From Rhodobacteraceae bacterium M382 (GTDB lineage Bacteria; Pseudomonadota; Alphaproteobacteria; Rhodobacterales; Rhodobacteraceae): a stretch of 64,000 nt of DNA. Both the position numbers and the translations under genes were made by a program. Position 1 is the stretch's first letter. Each line of letters begins with the position of its first letter. This document shows, one piece after another, positions 9,157 through 18,904 of this stretch. The stretch lies in contig CP081098.1 in NCBI GenBank assembly GCA_025141015.1, forward strand, positions 3,912,501 through 3,976,500, given 5' to 3'. Below the pieces are notes generated by a model. That model was not told the origin of the DNA, made no database searches, and saw nothing but the letters and a program-made list of their open reading frames with translations.

Positions 9157-9220
9157 TGCAATTTTTCCCTCCTATTTCCACATCTACAGGAAAAATCACA
9201 AATTCCCTGCAAAAATTGCA
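9157..9220. promoter_or_regulatory. Nested inverted repeats upstream of the LysE/Lrp genes
   Basis: TGCAATTTTT (9157-9166) and AAAAATTGCA (9211-9220) are perfect 10-base inverted arms. Inside them ATTTTTCC (9161-9168) and GGAAAAAT (9189-9196) form a second perfect pair. The stretch is AT-rich compared with its surroundings and sits 69-132 bases upstream of the exporter start. Lrp-type proteins favour AT-rich, weakly palindromic sites, so it may be the Lrp operator. Binding is inferred. Confidence 0.4.
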
Positions 9221-9323
9221 CCCCTACCTTCCAGTCCATCACAAGGTCGCCAACCAACCCGACCCGGAAACCAGCCCAAATTCGCCCTTTCCATTCCCGC
9301 CAACGCATGTATAAATCCGCTCC

Positions 9324-9410
9324 ATGATCACCTGCGCGCATATCCCTGCCACAAACGCCGCTATTCGCGGCGCGGCTTTGCGCGGCCTACTGATCCTAAC
9401 CCGCCTCTGA
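9324..9410 (+). CDS. Putative leucine leader peptide of leuA (28 codons)
   Basis: A 28-codon frame ending 79 bases before leuA. Its last ten residues are LRGLLILTRL: five leucines in ten codons, two of them CTA, a codon little used in this GC-rich sequence. The stop codon (9408-9410) lies inside the left arm of a perfect 10-base hairpin. Leader peptides rich in the end-product amino acid are the hallmark of transcription attenuation in amino acid operons. A TATAAA-like -10 element at 9310-9315 would place the transcript start almost on the ATG, so the leader may be leaderless. The peptide is too short for family recognition; the call rests on position, composition and the hairpins. Confidence 0.62.
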   Translation: MITCAHIPATNAAIRGAALRGLLILTRL

Positions 9411-9465
9411 GCGTGCCCTTTCGGCGCGCCCGCTCAGAGGAGACGCTCGCGCGCCAAGAGGTTTT
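9357..9465 (+). promoter_or_regulatory. Candidate leucine attenuator (competing hairpins)
   Basis: Three pairings can be drawn. GCCGC/GCGGC at 9357-9361/9367-9371 lies inside the leader frame. CCTCTGAGCG/CGCTCAGAGG at 9404-9413/9431-9440 contains the leader stop. GGCGCGC/GCGCGCC at 9423-9429/9449-9455 is followed after five bases by GTTTT (9461-9465). The second and third cross and cannot coexist, as expected for antiterminator versus terminator. A ribosome stalled at the CTA codons near 9387 would leave the second hairpin free to form and prevent the third. The T-run is short, so the terminator may be weak or the control partly translational. Confidence 0.55.
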
Positions 9466-9489
9466 AGGACAGCTACGAAAGACACCAAA

Positions 9490-11064
9490 ATGACCAATTC
9501 AATTGAAAAAGATCGCGTCGTGATCTTCGATACCACCCTGCGTGACGGCGAACAAAGCCCGGGCGCAACCATGACCCATGACGAAAAGCTCGAAATTGCC
9601 GGGCTGCTCGATGACATGGGTGTGGACATTATCGAAGCGGGTTTCCCGATCGCCTCCGAAGGCGATTTCCGCGCGGTATCCGAGATCGCAGCACAAGCAG
9701 TACACAGCCGGATCTGTGGCCTGGCCCGCGCCAATATCGCCGACATTGATCGCTGCTGGGACGCGATAAAACACGCGGAAAAGAACCGCATTCATACCTT
9801 CATCGGCACCTCACCGCTGCACCGCGCCATTCCCAACCTGACCAAGGATGAGATGGCCGACAAAATCCACGAAACCGTAACCCATGCGCGCAACCTGTGT
9901 GAAAACGTGCAGTGGTCACCCATGGACGCGACCCGCACCGAATGGGATTACCTGTGCCGTGTGGTGGAAATCGCCATCAAGGCGGGTGCCAGCACCATCA
10001 ACATCCCGGACACCGTCGGCTATACCGCCCCGGTCGAAAGCGCCGATCTGATCAAACGATTGATCGAAACCGTGCCTGGTGCCGACGACGTGATTTTTGC
10101 CACCCATTGTCACAACGACCTGGGCATGGCGACAGCGAATTCGCTGGCGGCCGTGGCCGGGGGCGCGCGTCAGATCGAATGCACCATCAACGGGCTTGGC
10201 GAACGCGCCGGCAATACCGCGCTCGAAGAGGTGGTGATGGCGCTGAAGGTCCGCAATGACATCATGCCGTGGCACACAAATATCGACACGCGCAAGATCA
10301 TGCATATCTCGCGGCGAGTGGCGACCGTGTCCGGTTTCAACGTCCAGTTCAACAAGGCAATTGTGGGAAAGAATGCCTTTGCCCATGAATCCGGCATCCA
10401 CCAGGACGGGATGCTGAAGAACCCCGAGAACTTTGAGATCATGCGCCCCGAGGACGTGGGCCTTTCGGGCACCTCGCTTCCGCTGGGCAAACATTCTGGA
10501 CGCGCAGCGCTGCGCGACAAGCTGAACCATCTCGGATACGAGGTCGGCGACAACCAGCTCAAGGACGTGTTCATCCGGTTCAAAGAGCTGGCTGACCGAA
10601 AAAAGGAAGTGTTTGACGACGATATCATCGCTCTGATGCATTCGGGTGAAAACGCCGAAGCCGACAGGCTGCAAGTTGTGTCGATGAAAGTGGTCTGTGG
10701 CACTGGCGGTCCTGCCGAATCCACCGTGGAAATGGAAATTGACGGCGCAGATGTCACGGCAACCGCCCATGGTGACGGCCCGGTGGACGCGACCTTCAAG
10801 GCAATCCGCGAACTGCACCCGAACAAGGCGCGCCTGCAGCTGTACCAGGTACAGGCCGTCACCGAAGGCACCGACGCACAGGCCACCGTGTCTGTCCGGC
10901 TGGAAGAAGACGGCATGATCGCCACCGGACAATCCGCCAACACCGACACGGTCGTTGCGTCGGCCAAGGCCTATGTCAACGCATTGAACCGCCTGTTGGT
11001 GCGCCGGGAAAAGGCAGGTCCGGGTGCCGATACGCGTGAGATTTCCTACAAGGATGTCACCTGA
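9490..11064 (+). CDS. leuA: 2-isopropylmalate synthase
   Basis: First committed step of leucine synthesis: condensation of acetyl-CoA with 2-oxoisovalerate. The 524-residue protein has the HMGL-like TIM barrel with the opening DTTLRDGEQSPG (about residues 14-25) and the metal-binding THCHNDLGMATANS motif, followed by a C-terminal regulatory domain (about residues 385-510) that normally binds leucine for feedback inhibition. Length and domain order are standard. It is transcribed alone, behind the leader peptide and hairpins, and ends at a clear terminator at 11093-11117. Confidence 0.96.
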   Translation: MTNSIEKDRVVIFDTTLRDGEQSPGATMTHDEKLEIAGLLDDMGVDIIEAGFPIASEGDFRAVSEIAAQAVHSRICGLARANIADIDRCWDAIKHAEKNRIHTFIGTSPLHRAIPNLTKDEMADKIHETVTHARNLCENVQWSPMDATRTEWDYLCRVVEIAIKAGASTINIPDTVGYTAPVESADLIKRLIETVPGADDVIFATHCHNDLGMATANSLAAVAGGARQIECTINGLGERAGNTALEEVVMALKVRNDIMPWHTNIDTRKIMHISRRVATVSGFNVQFNKAIVGKNAFAHESGIHQDGMLKNPENFEIMRPEDVGLSGTSLPLGKHSGRAALRDKLNHLGYEVGDNQLKDVFIRFKELADRKKEVFDDDIIALMHSGENAEADRLQVVSMKVVCGTGGPAESTVEMEIDGADVTATAHGDGPVDATFKAIRELHPNKARLQLYQVQAVTEGTDAQATVSVRLEEDGMIATGQSANTDTVVASAKAYVNALNRLLVRREKAGPGADTREISYKDVT

Positions 11065-11092
11065 CGATCCTCGCAGATCTTGAAGCTAAAAG

Positions 11093-11117
11093 AGAGGCAC
11101 CACTGGGTGCCTCTTTT
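11093..11117 (+). terminator. Rho-independent terminator of leuA
   Basis: Perfect 9-base stem AGAGGCACC/GGTGCCTCT with a four-base loop (ACTG), then TTT. It begins 29 bases after the leuA stop codon. Confidence 0.85.
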
Positions 11118-11141
11118 GCATTTCGCCCAAACAGCAGGGAC

Positions 11142-11918
11142 TTAGAGGGTTTTGAACAACCCTGACAGCCGCTTGGCCTCGGCCTCCAGCCCATAGGGGG
11201 CATTGACGACGAACAGCCCCGATCCCACCATCCGATGCCCATCGCGCGCCGGTGGAAAGCGGACCTGAGAATGCAGGACTTTGGGCAGGTTCAGCGCAGT
11301 GAGCGCATCGATCATCCCGTCATGTGCCGCAGAGGACAGCACAGGATACCACAAGGCGATAACACCCACATTCCATTTGCGATGCAGTTTCGCGATGATC
11401 CCCGGAATGCGATCATAGTCGCTTTTGATCTCGTAACTGGGGTCAATCAGCAAAACCCCACGACGCGGATCCGGGGGACAGATCGCGTGGGCCATGTCGA
11501 ACCCGTCCTGCAAATGAACTTTGGCCTGGCGGGCCATCGCCCGGGTCAATGCTGCGTTTTCCCCGGGGTGCAATTCGGCCAGATGCAACCGGTCGATGTC
11601 ACGCAACAGATACCGCGCCAACATCGGTGACCCAGGATAGGCAGCCTCTCCATGCGTCGCGCTCACCTGGGTCAATGCCCGTCGGTAGGGATGGTCAATA
11701 TCGAACCAGTCGCGAACCGCAGCGATCCCGCCAGCAGCCTCGCCGGTTTTTAATGCCTCGGGCGCATCCAGAAAATACAAGCCCCGCCCCGCGTGGGTCT
11801 CGATATAGCTGAGAGGTTTGGGTTTGGCCGTCAGATACTGCAGCATCACGCACAACAGCGCATGTTTGTGCACATCTGCAAGATTTCCGGCATGGAAAAT
11901 ATGTTGATAACTCAGCAT
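11142..11918 (-). CDS. rlmJ: 23S rRNA (adenine2030-N6)-methyltransferase
   Basis: A 258-residue SAM-dependent methyltransferase that modifies A2030 of 23S rRNA. The N-terminus MLSYQHIFHAGNLADVHKHA is characteristic of RlmJ, and the catalytic D-P-P-Y-type motif appears as DPSY (LLIDPSYEIKSDY), as in other RlmJ proteins. Length is normal. It is convergent with leuA and upstream-divergent from the mre operon. Confidence 0.93.
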   Translation of the reverse strand: MLSYQHIFHAGNLADVHKHALLCVMLQYLTAKPKPLSYIETHAGRGLYFLDAPEALKTGEAAGGIAAVRDWFDIDHPYRRALTQVSATHGEAAYPGSPMLARYLLRDIDRLHLAELHPGENAALTRAMARQAKVHLQDGFDMAHAICPPDPRRGVLLIDPSYEIKSDYDRIPGIIAKLHRKWNVGVIALWYPVLSSAAHDGMIDALTALNLPKVLHSQVRFPPARDGHRMVGSGLFVVNAPYGLEAEAKRLSGLFKTL

Positions 11919-12080
11919 GGCCGCCCCGCTGTTCCGTCCTAACGGGGGTCATCGCCCGGGACTGGAGATGACGCAAGGGTGAAGATGTCCCTCGGGGCGA
12001 ACAACCGGCCCGTTTTCCGGCGGATTGACGCCGATTTACGTCCGCCAAGGCCTTCCCCATTTCCCCTCTGGTGCCTATAA

Positions 12081-13190
<1,110 letters not shown>

Positions 13191-13234
13191 GACGCGCACC
13201 CTTCGGGCTGACTGATCGCGTCGAAAGGAGCCTC

Positions 13235-14164
13235 GTGGCCAAGGACCGCTCACAGCGAGAAGACTATGCAACCCCGCTGCGCCGTTTGCTGATCGGGGTG
13301 CTTTGCTTGTGTCTTGCCGCGATCTTTGTCGTGTGGCGGATTGATAGCCCACGGGTTGAACGGTTCCGCGCACAGGTCATCGACACAGTCGTGCCCAATA
13401 TGGATTGGGCCATGGCCCCGGTCACCGGGATCATAAATCTGATTCGTGATTTTCAGTCCTATCAACGGCTTGCCGAACAGAACCGCGAATTGCGGTCCGA
13501 GTTGCGTCAAATGCGGGCATGGAAAGAAGCGGCGCTTCAGTTGGAACAGGAAAACGCGCGCCTGCTGGATCTGAACAACGTGCGCCTGGATCCACGGCTG
13601 ACATTTATCACCGGGGTGGTGATGGCCGACAGCGGCTCTCCCTTCCGTCAATCCGTTCTCCTGAACGTCGGGGCCCGCGATGGCATCCGGGATGGGTGGG
13701 CCGCGATGGATGGGATCGGGTTGGTTGGTCGGATTTCCGGCACAGGGCGCGATACGGCCAGGGTCGTATTGTTGACCGATGCAGCCAGCTCTGTTCCTGC
13801 GCTCATTCAGCCCTCCGGGCAAACAGCCTTGATCGCCGGGGACAATACTGCGGCACCAGTCATAGACTTCCTGGAAAACAAGGATCTGGTGCGCCCCGGT
13901 GACAGGGTCACGACATCAGGCGACGGTGATGTCTTTCCCGCCGGCCTTTTGATTGGCCAGGTGGCTGCCGATCCCTCAGGGCGGTTGCGGGTGCGCCTGT
14001 CGGCCGATTTCGAGCGGCTCGAATTCCTGCGCGTTCTGCGTCATCACGGTATCGAATCCGTCACCGACCCTGGCAATGTGGTTGCGCCTGACACCGCAGT
14101 TCCATCACCGGAGCAACGCCCTGAAACAACCGGTGATGCGCCCACGGGAACCGGAAATGGCTGA
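13235..14164 (+). CDS. mreC: Rod-shape-determining protein MreC
   Basis: A 309-residue bitopic protein: short cytoplasmic end, one membrane helix (about residues 18-36), a coiled-coil (about 65-110: QSYQRLAEQNRELRSELRQM onward) and two beta-barrel-like domains in the periplasm. It links MreB/MreD with the PBP2-RodA synthase. The start is GTG at 13235 behind a good AAAGGAG site. The last residues, rich in Pro/Thr/Gly, look disordered. The gene overlaps mreD by eight bases. Confidence 0.95.
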   Translation: MAKDRSQREDYATPLRRLLIGVLCLCLAAIFVVWRIDSPRVERFRAQVIDTVVPNMDWAMAPVTGIINLIRDFQSYQRLAEQNRELRSELRQMRAWKEAALQLEQENARLLDLNNVRLDPRLTFITGVVMADSGSPFRQSVLLNVGARDGIRDGWAAMDGIGLVGRISGTGRDTARVVLLTDAASSVPALIQPSGQTALIAGDNTAAPVIDFLENKDLVRPGDRVTTSGDGDVFPAGLLIGQVAADPSGRLRVRLSADFERLEFLRVLRHHGIESVTDPGNVVAPDTAVPSPEQRPETTGDAPTGTGNG

Positions 14165-14696
14165 GCTGATGACATCACGCAACTGGCTGATGCAAAGCGT
14201 TTTTCTGACCCTGTGCATGTTGGTGATCTTCTTTCATCTGTTGCCTCTGACCACCCTGCCCGCCCGTTGGCCTGCACCTGATCTGCTGATCTGCCTGGTC
14301 TTTGCCTGGGGAATGCGGCGACCTGATTATGTGCCCGTTCTGCTCGTGGCTGGTGTGATGTTGATGGCCGACCTTTTGTTTCATCGCCCACCCGGCCTGT
14401 TGGCCATGCTGGTGGTGTTGGGCAGCGAATACCTGCGTCGTCAAACTGCGGGGCTGCGCGATGCCAGTTTTGTCGGCGAATGGCTGTCCGTGGCATTGGC
14501 TATCGCGGCGATCACCGTGCTCAACCGCCTGATCCTGACCTTAATGGGGGTGGATCAGGCCGCGTTGGGTCCTATTTTGATCCAGATGTTGATGAGTATC
14601 GCGGCCTATCCCGGCGTGGTTCTGTTCAGTCACTTCCTGTTGGGTGTTCGCAAGCTAAGCCCGTCGGAAACAGATGCTCAGGGCGGATTGAGATGA
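14157..14696 (+). CDS. mreD: Rod-shape-determining protein MreD
   Basis: A 179-residue integral membrane protein with about five or six hydrophobic helices, in the canonical position between mreC and mrdA. Sequence conservation of MreD is low, so the call depends on topology, size and position. I chose the ATG at 14157, which overlaps the mreC stop (ATGGCTGA) and starts just before the first helix; the longer in-frame ORF upstream lies wholly within mreC. Confidence 0.9.
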   Translation: MAELMTSRNWLMQSVFLTLCMLVIFFHLLPLTTLPARWPAPDLLICLVFAWGMRRPDYVPVLLVAGVMLMADLLFHRPPGLLAMLVVLGSEYLRRQTAGLRDASFVGEWLSVALAIAAITVLNRLILTLMGVDQAALGPILIQMLMSIAAYPGVVLFSHFLLGVRKLSPSETDAQGGLR

Positions 14697-14706
14697 GAGG
14701 CCAGAG

Positions 14707-16650
14707 ATGAAACGTAATCCCCGTGATCTGGAGCATTCTCACAAGATTCTGAATCGGCGCTCGCTGGTGCTGGGCGGCCTGCAATTGGCCTTTGTCGGTG
14801 GTCTGGCGGCACGGATGCGGCACCTGCAGGTGGATCAGGCCGACCAGTTTCGCCTGCTGGCCGAAGAGAACCGGATCAACATCCGGTTGATCCCTCCTGC
14901 GCGCGGCGAAATTTTCGACCGCAACGGAGCAGTGTTGGCGCAAAATACACCATCCTACAGGATCACCATGGTGCGCGAAGACGCCGGTGACGTTGAAAAG
15001 GTTATCGCCAATCTGCAAAAACTGGTGCCGCTGGACCCCGAAGATCTGGAACGGGCCATGGCCGAAATGCGTCGCAGCCCCCCGTTTCTGCCAATCACAA
15101 TCGCAGACCAGATCGGCTGGCACGACATTTCCCGCGTCGCGGTCAATGCGCCAGCCCTGCCCGGGGTCACCCCCGAAGTCGGCCTGACACGGGTCTATCC
15201 GCAGATGGAAGATCTGGCACATGTGGTCGGCTATGTCGGCCCCGTATCCGATTACGATCTGTCCAAGATCGAAGACCCGGAACCGATCCTTCGCATCCCG
15301 CGGTTTCAGATCGGCAAGGTCGGGTTCGAAGCCAAGAGCGAAGACATGCTGCGCGGCAAGGCCGGTGCCAAACGGGTCGAGGTCAACGCCACCGGGCGGG
15401 TCATGCGCGAACTCGACCGCCGCGAAGGCCAGCCCGGTGCCGACATGCAGTTGACCATCGACACGGATTTGCAATTCTATCTTCAGGCCCGGTTGGGCAA
15501 CGAAAGCGCCGCAGCCGTTGTCGTCGATTGCGAAAGCGGCGATTTGCGTGCCATTGCCTCTTCGCCCAGCTTTGATCCCAATCTGTTCGTACGCGGCATT
15601 TCTGTCGCTGACTACCGCGGCCTGACCGAAGACCCCTATCGCCCGTTGGCCAACAAGACGGTTCAGGGCACCTATCCACCCGGATCAACCTTTAAGATGA
15701 TCACTGCGTTGGCCGCATTGGAGGCTGGCATCACAGGCACCGAAGAAACCGTTTGGTGTCCTGGCCACCTGGAGGTATCGGGCCGCAGGTTTCATTGCTG
15801 GAAGCGCGCCGGACATGGTCACGTTGACCTGTTGAACTCGCTCAAGCAAAGCTGTGATGTCTACTATTATGATCTTGCGCTCAGGGTCGGGATCGACAAG
15901 ATTTCGGATATGGCCAAACGGTTCGGACTGGGCGTAAAGCACAACCTGCCGATGTCTGCCGTCGCGCGGGGGTTGGCCCCGAACAAAGCATGGAAAGAGC
16001 GTGTGCATGGTCAGGACTGGCTGATCGGGGATACCGCCAACGCGTCAATCGGACAGGGCTACATGCTGGCATCCCCCCTGCAGCTGGCCGTGATGACCGC
16101 GCGGCTCGCGACCGGGCGCAGTGTCACACCGCGTCTTGTGAAATCCATCAATGGCGTCGAACAACCAGACGGCGCAGGCGAATCTTTGGGGGTCAACGAA
16201 AACAACCTGCGCACCCTGCGTCGGGCCATGTATGCCGTCAGCAATGACCGACGTGGCACCGCCTATCGGTCACGCATCATTGCTGATGGTTTGCGCATGG
16301 CGGGCAAAACCGGCACCAGCCAGGTCCGCAACATCACGGCCGCCGAACGCGCCGCCGGGGTGATCCGGAACAAAGATCTGCCGTGGGAACGCCGGGACCA
16401 CGCGCTCTTTGTCGGCTTTGCGCCGTTTGACGATCCGAAATACGCGGTCAGCGTGGTTGTCGAACATGGCGGCGGTGGATCCACGGCAGCCGCCCCCATT
16501 GCCCGCGATATCATGCTTCAGGCTTTGTACGGCGAAACCCCGCCCCTGTCAGCCTATCCCAAAAAGGACCGCAGCCACATTCAGGCGCAACAGGAACGCC
16601 TGCAACGCGAAAGCCCGCCGCGAAAAGCAGACGGAAGCGACCGCGCATGA
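14707..16650 (+). CDS. mrdA: Penicillin-binding protein 2 (elongasome transpeptidase)
   Basis: Class B PBP that cross-links peptidoglycan during elongation. The 647-residue protein has an N-terminal membrane anchor (about residues 20-36), a PBP dimerisation domain and a C-terminal transpeptidase with active-site S327-T-F-K330, S382-C-D and K534-T-G. R-G-E-I-F-D-R-N-G near residue 66 is the usual conserved start of the pedestal domain. It lies 10 bases after mreD and overlaps rodA by four bases. Confidence 0.97.
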   Translation: MKRNPRDLEHSHKILNRRSLVLGGLQLAFVGGLAARMRHLQVDQADQFRLLAEENRINIRLIPPARGEIFDRNGAVLAQNTPSYRITMVREDAGDVEKVIANLQKLVPLDPEDLERAMAEMRRSPPFLPITIADQIGWHDISRVAVNAPALPGVTPEVGLTRVYPQMEDLAHVVGYVGPVSDYDLSKIEDPEPILRIPRFQIGKVGFEAKSEDMLRGKAGAKRVEVNATGRVMRELDRREGQPGADMQLTIDTDLQFYLQARLGNESAAAVVVDCESGDLRAIASSPSFDPNLFVRGISVADYRGLTEDPYRPLANKTVQGTYPPGSTFKMITALAALEAGITGTEETVWCPGHLEVSGRRFHCWKRAGHGHVDLLNSLKQSCDVYYYDLALRVGIDKISDMAKRFGLGVKHNLPMSAVARGLAPNKAWKERVHGQDWLIGDTANASIGQGYMLASPLQLAVMTARLATGRSVTPRLVKSINGVEQPDGAGESLGVNENNLRTLRRAMYAVSNDRRGTAYRSRIIADGLRMAGKTGTSQVRNITAAERAAGVIRNKDLPWERRDHALFVGFAPFDDPKYAVSVVVEHGGGGSTAAAPIARDIMLQALYGETPPLSAYPKKDRSHIQAQQERLQRESPPRKADGSDRA

Positions 16651-17786
16651 GTTATCTCGAGTATAACGCCAAATATACACCCAGCGGGCTGCGCAAGATC
16701 CTGTATCTGAACTGGGCATTGCTGTTGTTGTTGGCTTCGGTGGCCGGTGTCGGTTTCCTGATGCTCTATTCCGTAGCTGGCGGTTCATTCAGCCCCTGGG
16801 TCGAGCCCCAAGTAAAACGGTTTGCATTGGGAATGTTCGTCATGCTGTTCGTGGCGATGATCCCGATCTGGTTTTGGCGCAATGTTTCAGTGGTGGCCTA
16901 TCTGGGATCACTGCTTTTGCTGTTGGCTGTTGAATTCTTTGGCACAGTCGGCATGGGGGCCCAACGCTGGATCGACGTCGGTTTCATGCGATTGCAACCG
17001 TCTGAGTTGACCAAGATCACATTGGTGATGTTGCTGGCCGCCTATTACGATTGGCTCCCCCCGAACAAGACATCACGGCCGCTGTGGGTTCTGTTGCCGG
17101 TTCTGATGATCCTGCTACCGACCTTCATGGTGCTGCGCCAACCGGACCTGGGGACCTCGATCCTGTTGCTGGCGGCTGGCGGAGGGATCATGTTTCTGGC
17201 CGGGGTGCATTGGGCCTATTTCACGGCCGTTATCGGCGCGGGCATCGGGCTGATCACTGCCGTGTTCAAAAGCCGTGGCACCGATTGGCAGCTGCTCAAG
17301 GATTACCAATACCGCCGCATCGACACCTTTCTGGACCCCTCAACGGATCCTCTGGGTGCCGGCTATCACATCACCCAATCCAAGATCGCGCTGGGTTCAG
17401 GCGGCTGGACCGGGCGCGGGTTCATGCAAGGCACCCAATCGCGGCTGAACTTTCTCCCTGAAAAACACACGGACTTCATCTTTACCACCCTGGCCGAAGA
17501 ATTCGGCTTTCTCGGCGGGATTTCCCTGTTGTCACTCTATACGCTGATTATCGTTTTCTGCGTCGCCGGTGCCCTGGCTGCGCGGGACCGGTTTTCGTCG
17601 CTGGTGACCTGGGGGGTGGCGATAACTTTTTTCCTTTTCTTTGCCGTGAATATGTCCATGGTCATGGGGCTGGCCCCAGTGGTTGGCGTGCCATTGCCAA
17701 TGGTGTCCTATGGCGGGTCGGCAATGCTGGTTCTGCTTGCAGCCTTTGGACTGGTCCAAAGCGCGCATGTTCACCGTCCTCGCTGA
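16647..17786 (+). CDS. rodA: Peptidoglycan glycosyltransferase RodA
   Basis: SEDS-family polymerase that makes glycan strands together with PBP2. The 379-residue protein has about ten membrane helices and the conserved SEDS segments (LQPSELTKITLVMLLA near residue 114; LPEKHTDFIFTTLAEEFGF near 270; GVPLPMVSYGGSAML near 348). The start overlaps the mrdA stop (ATGA). Confidence 0.97.
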   Translation: MSYLEYNAKYTPSGLRKILYLNWALLLLLASVAGVGFLMLYSVAGGSFSPWVEPQVKRFALGMFVMLFVAMIPIWFWRNVSVVAYLGSLLLLLAVEFFGTVGMGAQRWIDVGFMRLQPSELTKITLVMLLAAYYDWLPPNKTSRPLWVLLPVLMILLPTFMVLRQPDLGTSILLLAAGGGIMFLAGVHWAYFTAVIGAGIGLITAVFKSRGTDWQLLKDYQYRRIDTFLDPSTDPLGAGYHITQSKIALGSGGWTGRGFMQGTQSRLNFLPEKHTDFIFTTLAEEFGFLGGISLLSLYTLIIVFCVAGALAARDRFSSLVTWGVAITFFLFFAVNMSMVMGLAPVVGVPLPMVSYGGSAMLVLLAAFGLVQSAHVHRPR

Positions 17787-17811
17787 CCCTCACTTTCGGA
17801 GCAATCTCCCC

Positions 17812-18744
17812 ATGACTGCCAACATCCTGTTCTCGGCGCGCGCCGCCCTCTGGCCCATTTATGAACCGCTGATCACCCGCTACCTGACCAAAGCCGGGAT
17901 CTCTTTCAATCTCGCCACGGATTTTCCAGCCGACCAGGTCGATTACGTCATTTATGCGCCTGATGGGGGGATCGCGGACTTTACGCCATTCACCCGGCTC
18001 AAGGCTGTGCTCAGCCTTTGGGCCGGAGTGGAAAAGATCGTTGGCAACAAAACCCTGACCATGCCACTGGCTCGGATGGTCGATCACGGTCTTGCCGATG
18101 GCATGACGGAATGGGTTACCGGCCATGTGCTGCGCTATCATCTGGGGATGGATGCGCAAATCGTCAATCCGAACCACGATTGGGTCTTTGCCCCTGCACC
18201 CCTGGCAAAAGATCGCAAGATCGCCATCCTGGGCCTAGGTGCTCTGGGCGAAGCATCGGCCCGTGCCTTGCGGACACTAAATTTCCAGGTTTCGGGTTGG
18301 AGCCGCTCGCCAAAGGAGATTGAGGGTGTGACCTGCCATCATGGGGCCGACGGCCTGAGCCTGGCGTTGAACGGAGCGGACATCGTTGTTCTGCTGCTTC
18401 CCGATACACCGGCAACGGAAAACATTCTGAACGCTGACACTTTGGCATTGCTGCCCCGTGGCGCGCGGATCATCAACCCCGGGCGCGGCCCGCTGATCGA
18501 CGACGACGCCCTCCTTGCGGCTTTGGAGAGTGGACAGGTCGGCCATGCGACGCTTGATGTCTTCCGGGTCGAACCGCTGCCTTCGGAACATCCGTACTGG
18601 GCACACCCCAATGTAACAGTGACACCCCATATTGCGTCGGAAACCCGCCCGGTCACTGCTGCACAAGTGATCTGCGAAAACATCCGGCGCGGCGAGAACG
18701 GCGAACCTTTTGTTCACCTTGTTGATCCCGATCTGGGCTACTGA
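17812..18744 (+). CDS. 2-hydroxyacid dehydrogenase, glyoxylate/hydroxypyruvate reductase A type
   Basis: A 310-residue NAD(P)H-dependent reductase resembling GhrA, which reduces glyoxylate and hydroxypyruvate. The nucleotide site is GLGALG (about residue 140), followed by the substrate/catalytic segments (INPGRGPLIDDDALLAAL; HPYWAHPNVTVTPHIAS, with the catalytic His). The N-terminal catalytic part is short, as in GhrA. I chose the ATG at 17812 because of the CGGAGC site; longer readings lie inside rodA. It follows rodA by 25 bases and may be read from the mre transcript, though the function is unrelated. Confidence 0.88.
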   Translation: MTANILFSARAALWPIYEPLITRYLTKAGISFNLATDFPADQVDYVIYAPDGGIADFTPFTRLKAVLSLWAGVEKIVGNKTLTMPLARMVDHGLADGMTEWVTGHVLRYHLGMDAQIVNPNHDWVFAPAPLAKDRKIAILGLGALGEASARALRTLNFQVSGWSRSPKEIEGVTCHHGADGLSLALNGADIVVLLLPDTPATENILNADTLALLPRGARIINPGRGPLIDDDALLAALESGQVGHATLDVFRVEPLPSEHPYWAHPNVTVTPHIASETRPVTAAQVICENIRRGENGEPFVHLVDPDLGY

Positions 18745-18810
18745 GCCTCGACGGCGCGTGACAAGACCAGGGGCGTTGCCCCCTCTGGCCTTTCAGGCCA
18801 TTCACCCCCA

Positions 18811-18870
18811 AGGTATTTTTACCAGAAAGAAGCAGCCGCGTGTTCCGCTTCTTTCTGGTTCAAAATACCT
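18811..18870. repeat. Inverted intergenic element with CTCCGGCGG end
   Basis: A 23-base left arm (18811-18833, beginning AGGTATTTTT) is matched by a 24-base inverted right arm (18847-18870) with a few differences; the right arm continues into CCGCCGGAGG (18871-18880). Read on the minus strand it gives CCTCCGGCGG, then AGGTATTTT-AACCAGAAAGAAG. A related copy lies at 58512-58543. I remember this sequence type as frequent between genes of Rhodobacteraceae. Here it separates convergent genes. Confidence 0.7.
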
Positions 18871-18881
18871 CCGCCGGAGGC

Positions 18882-18904
18882 AGCGCCCGAAACGGGCGCT
18901 TTTT
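18882..18904 (+). terminator. Rho-independent terminator after the hydroxyacid dehydrogenase
   Basis: Perfect 8-base stem AGCGCCCG/CGGGCGCT with loop AAA, followed by TTTT (901-904). It touches the stop codon of the convergent M3 peptidase gene. Confidence 0.75.

Noticed and set aside
9916-10932. 338-codon frame antisense to leuA
   Set aside because: leuA is unambiguous; the antisense reading matches no family I know.
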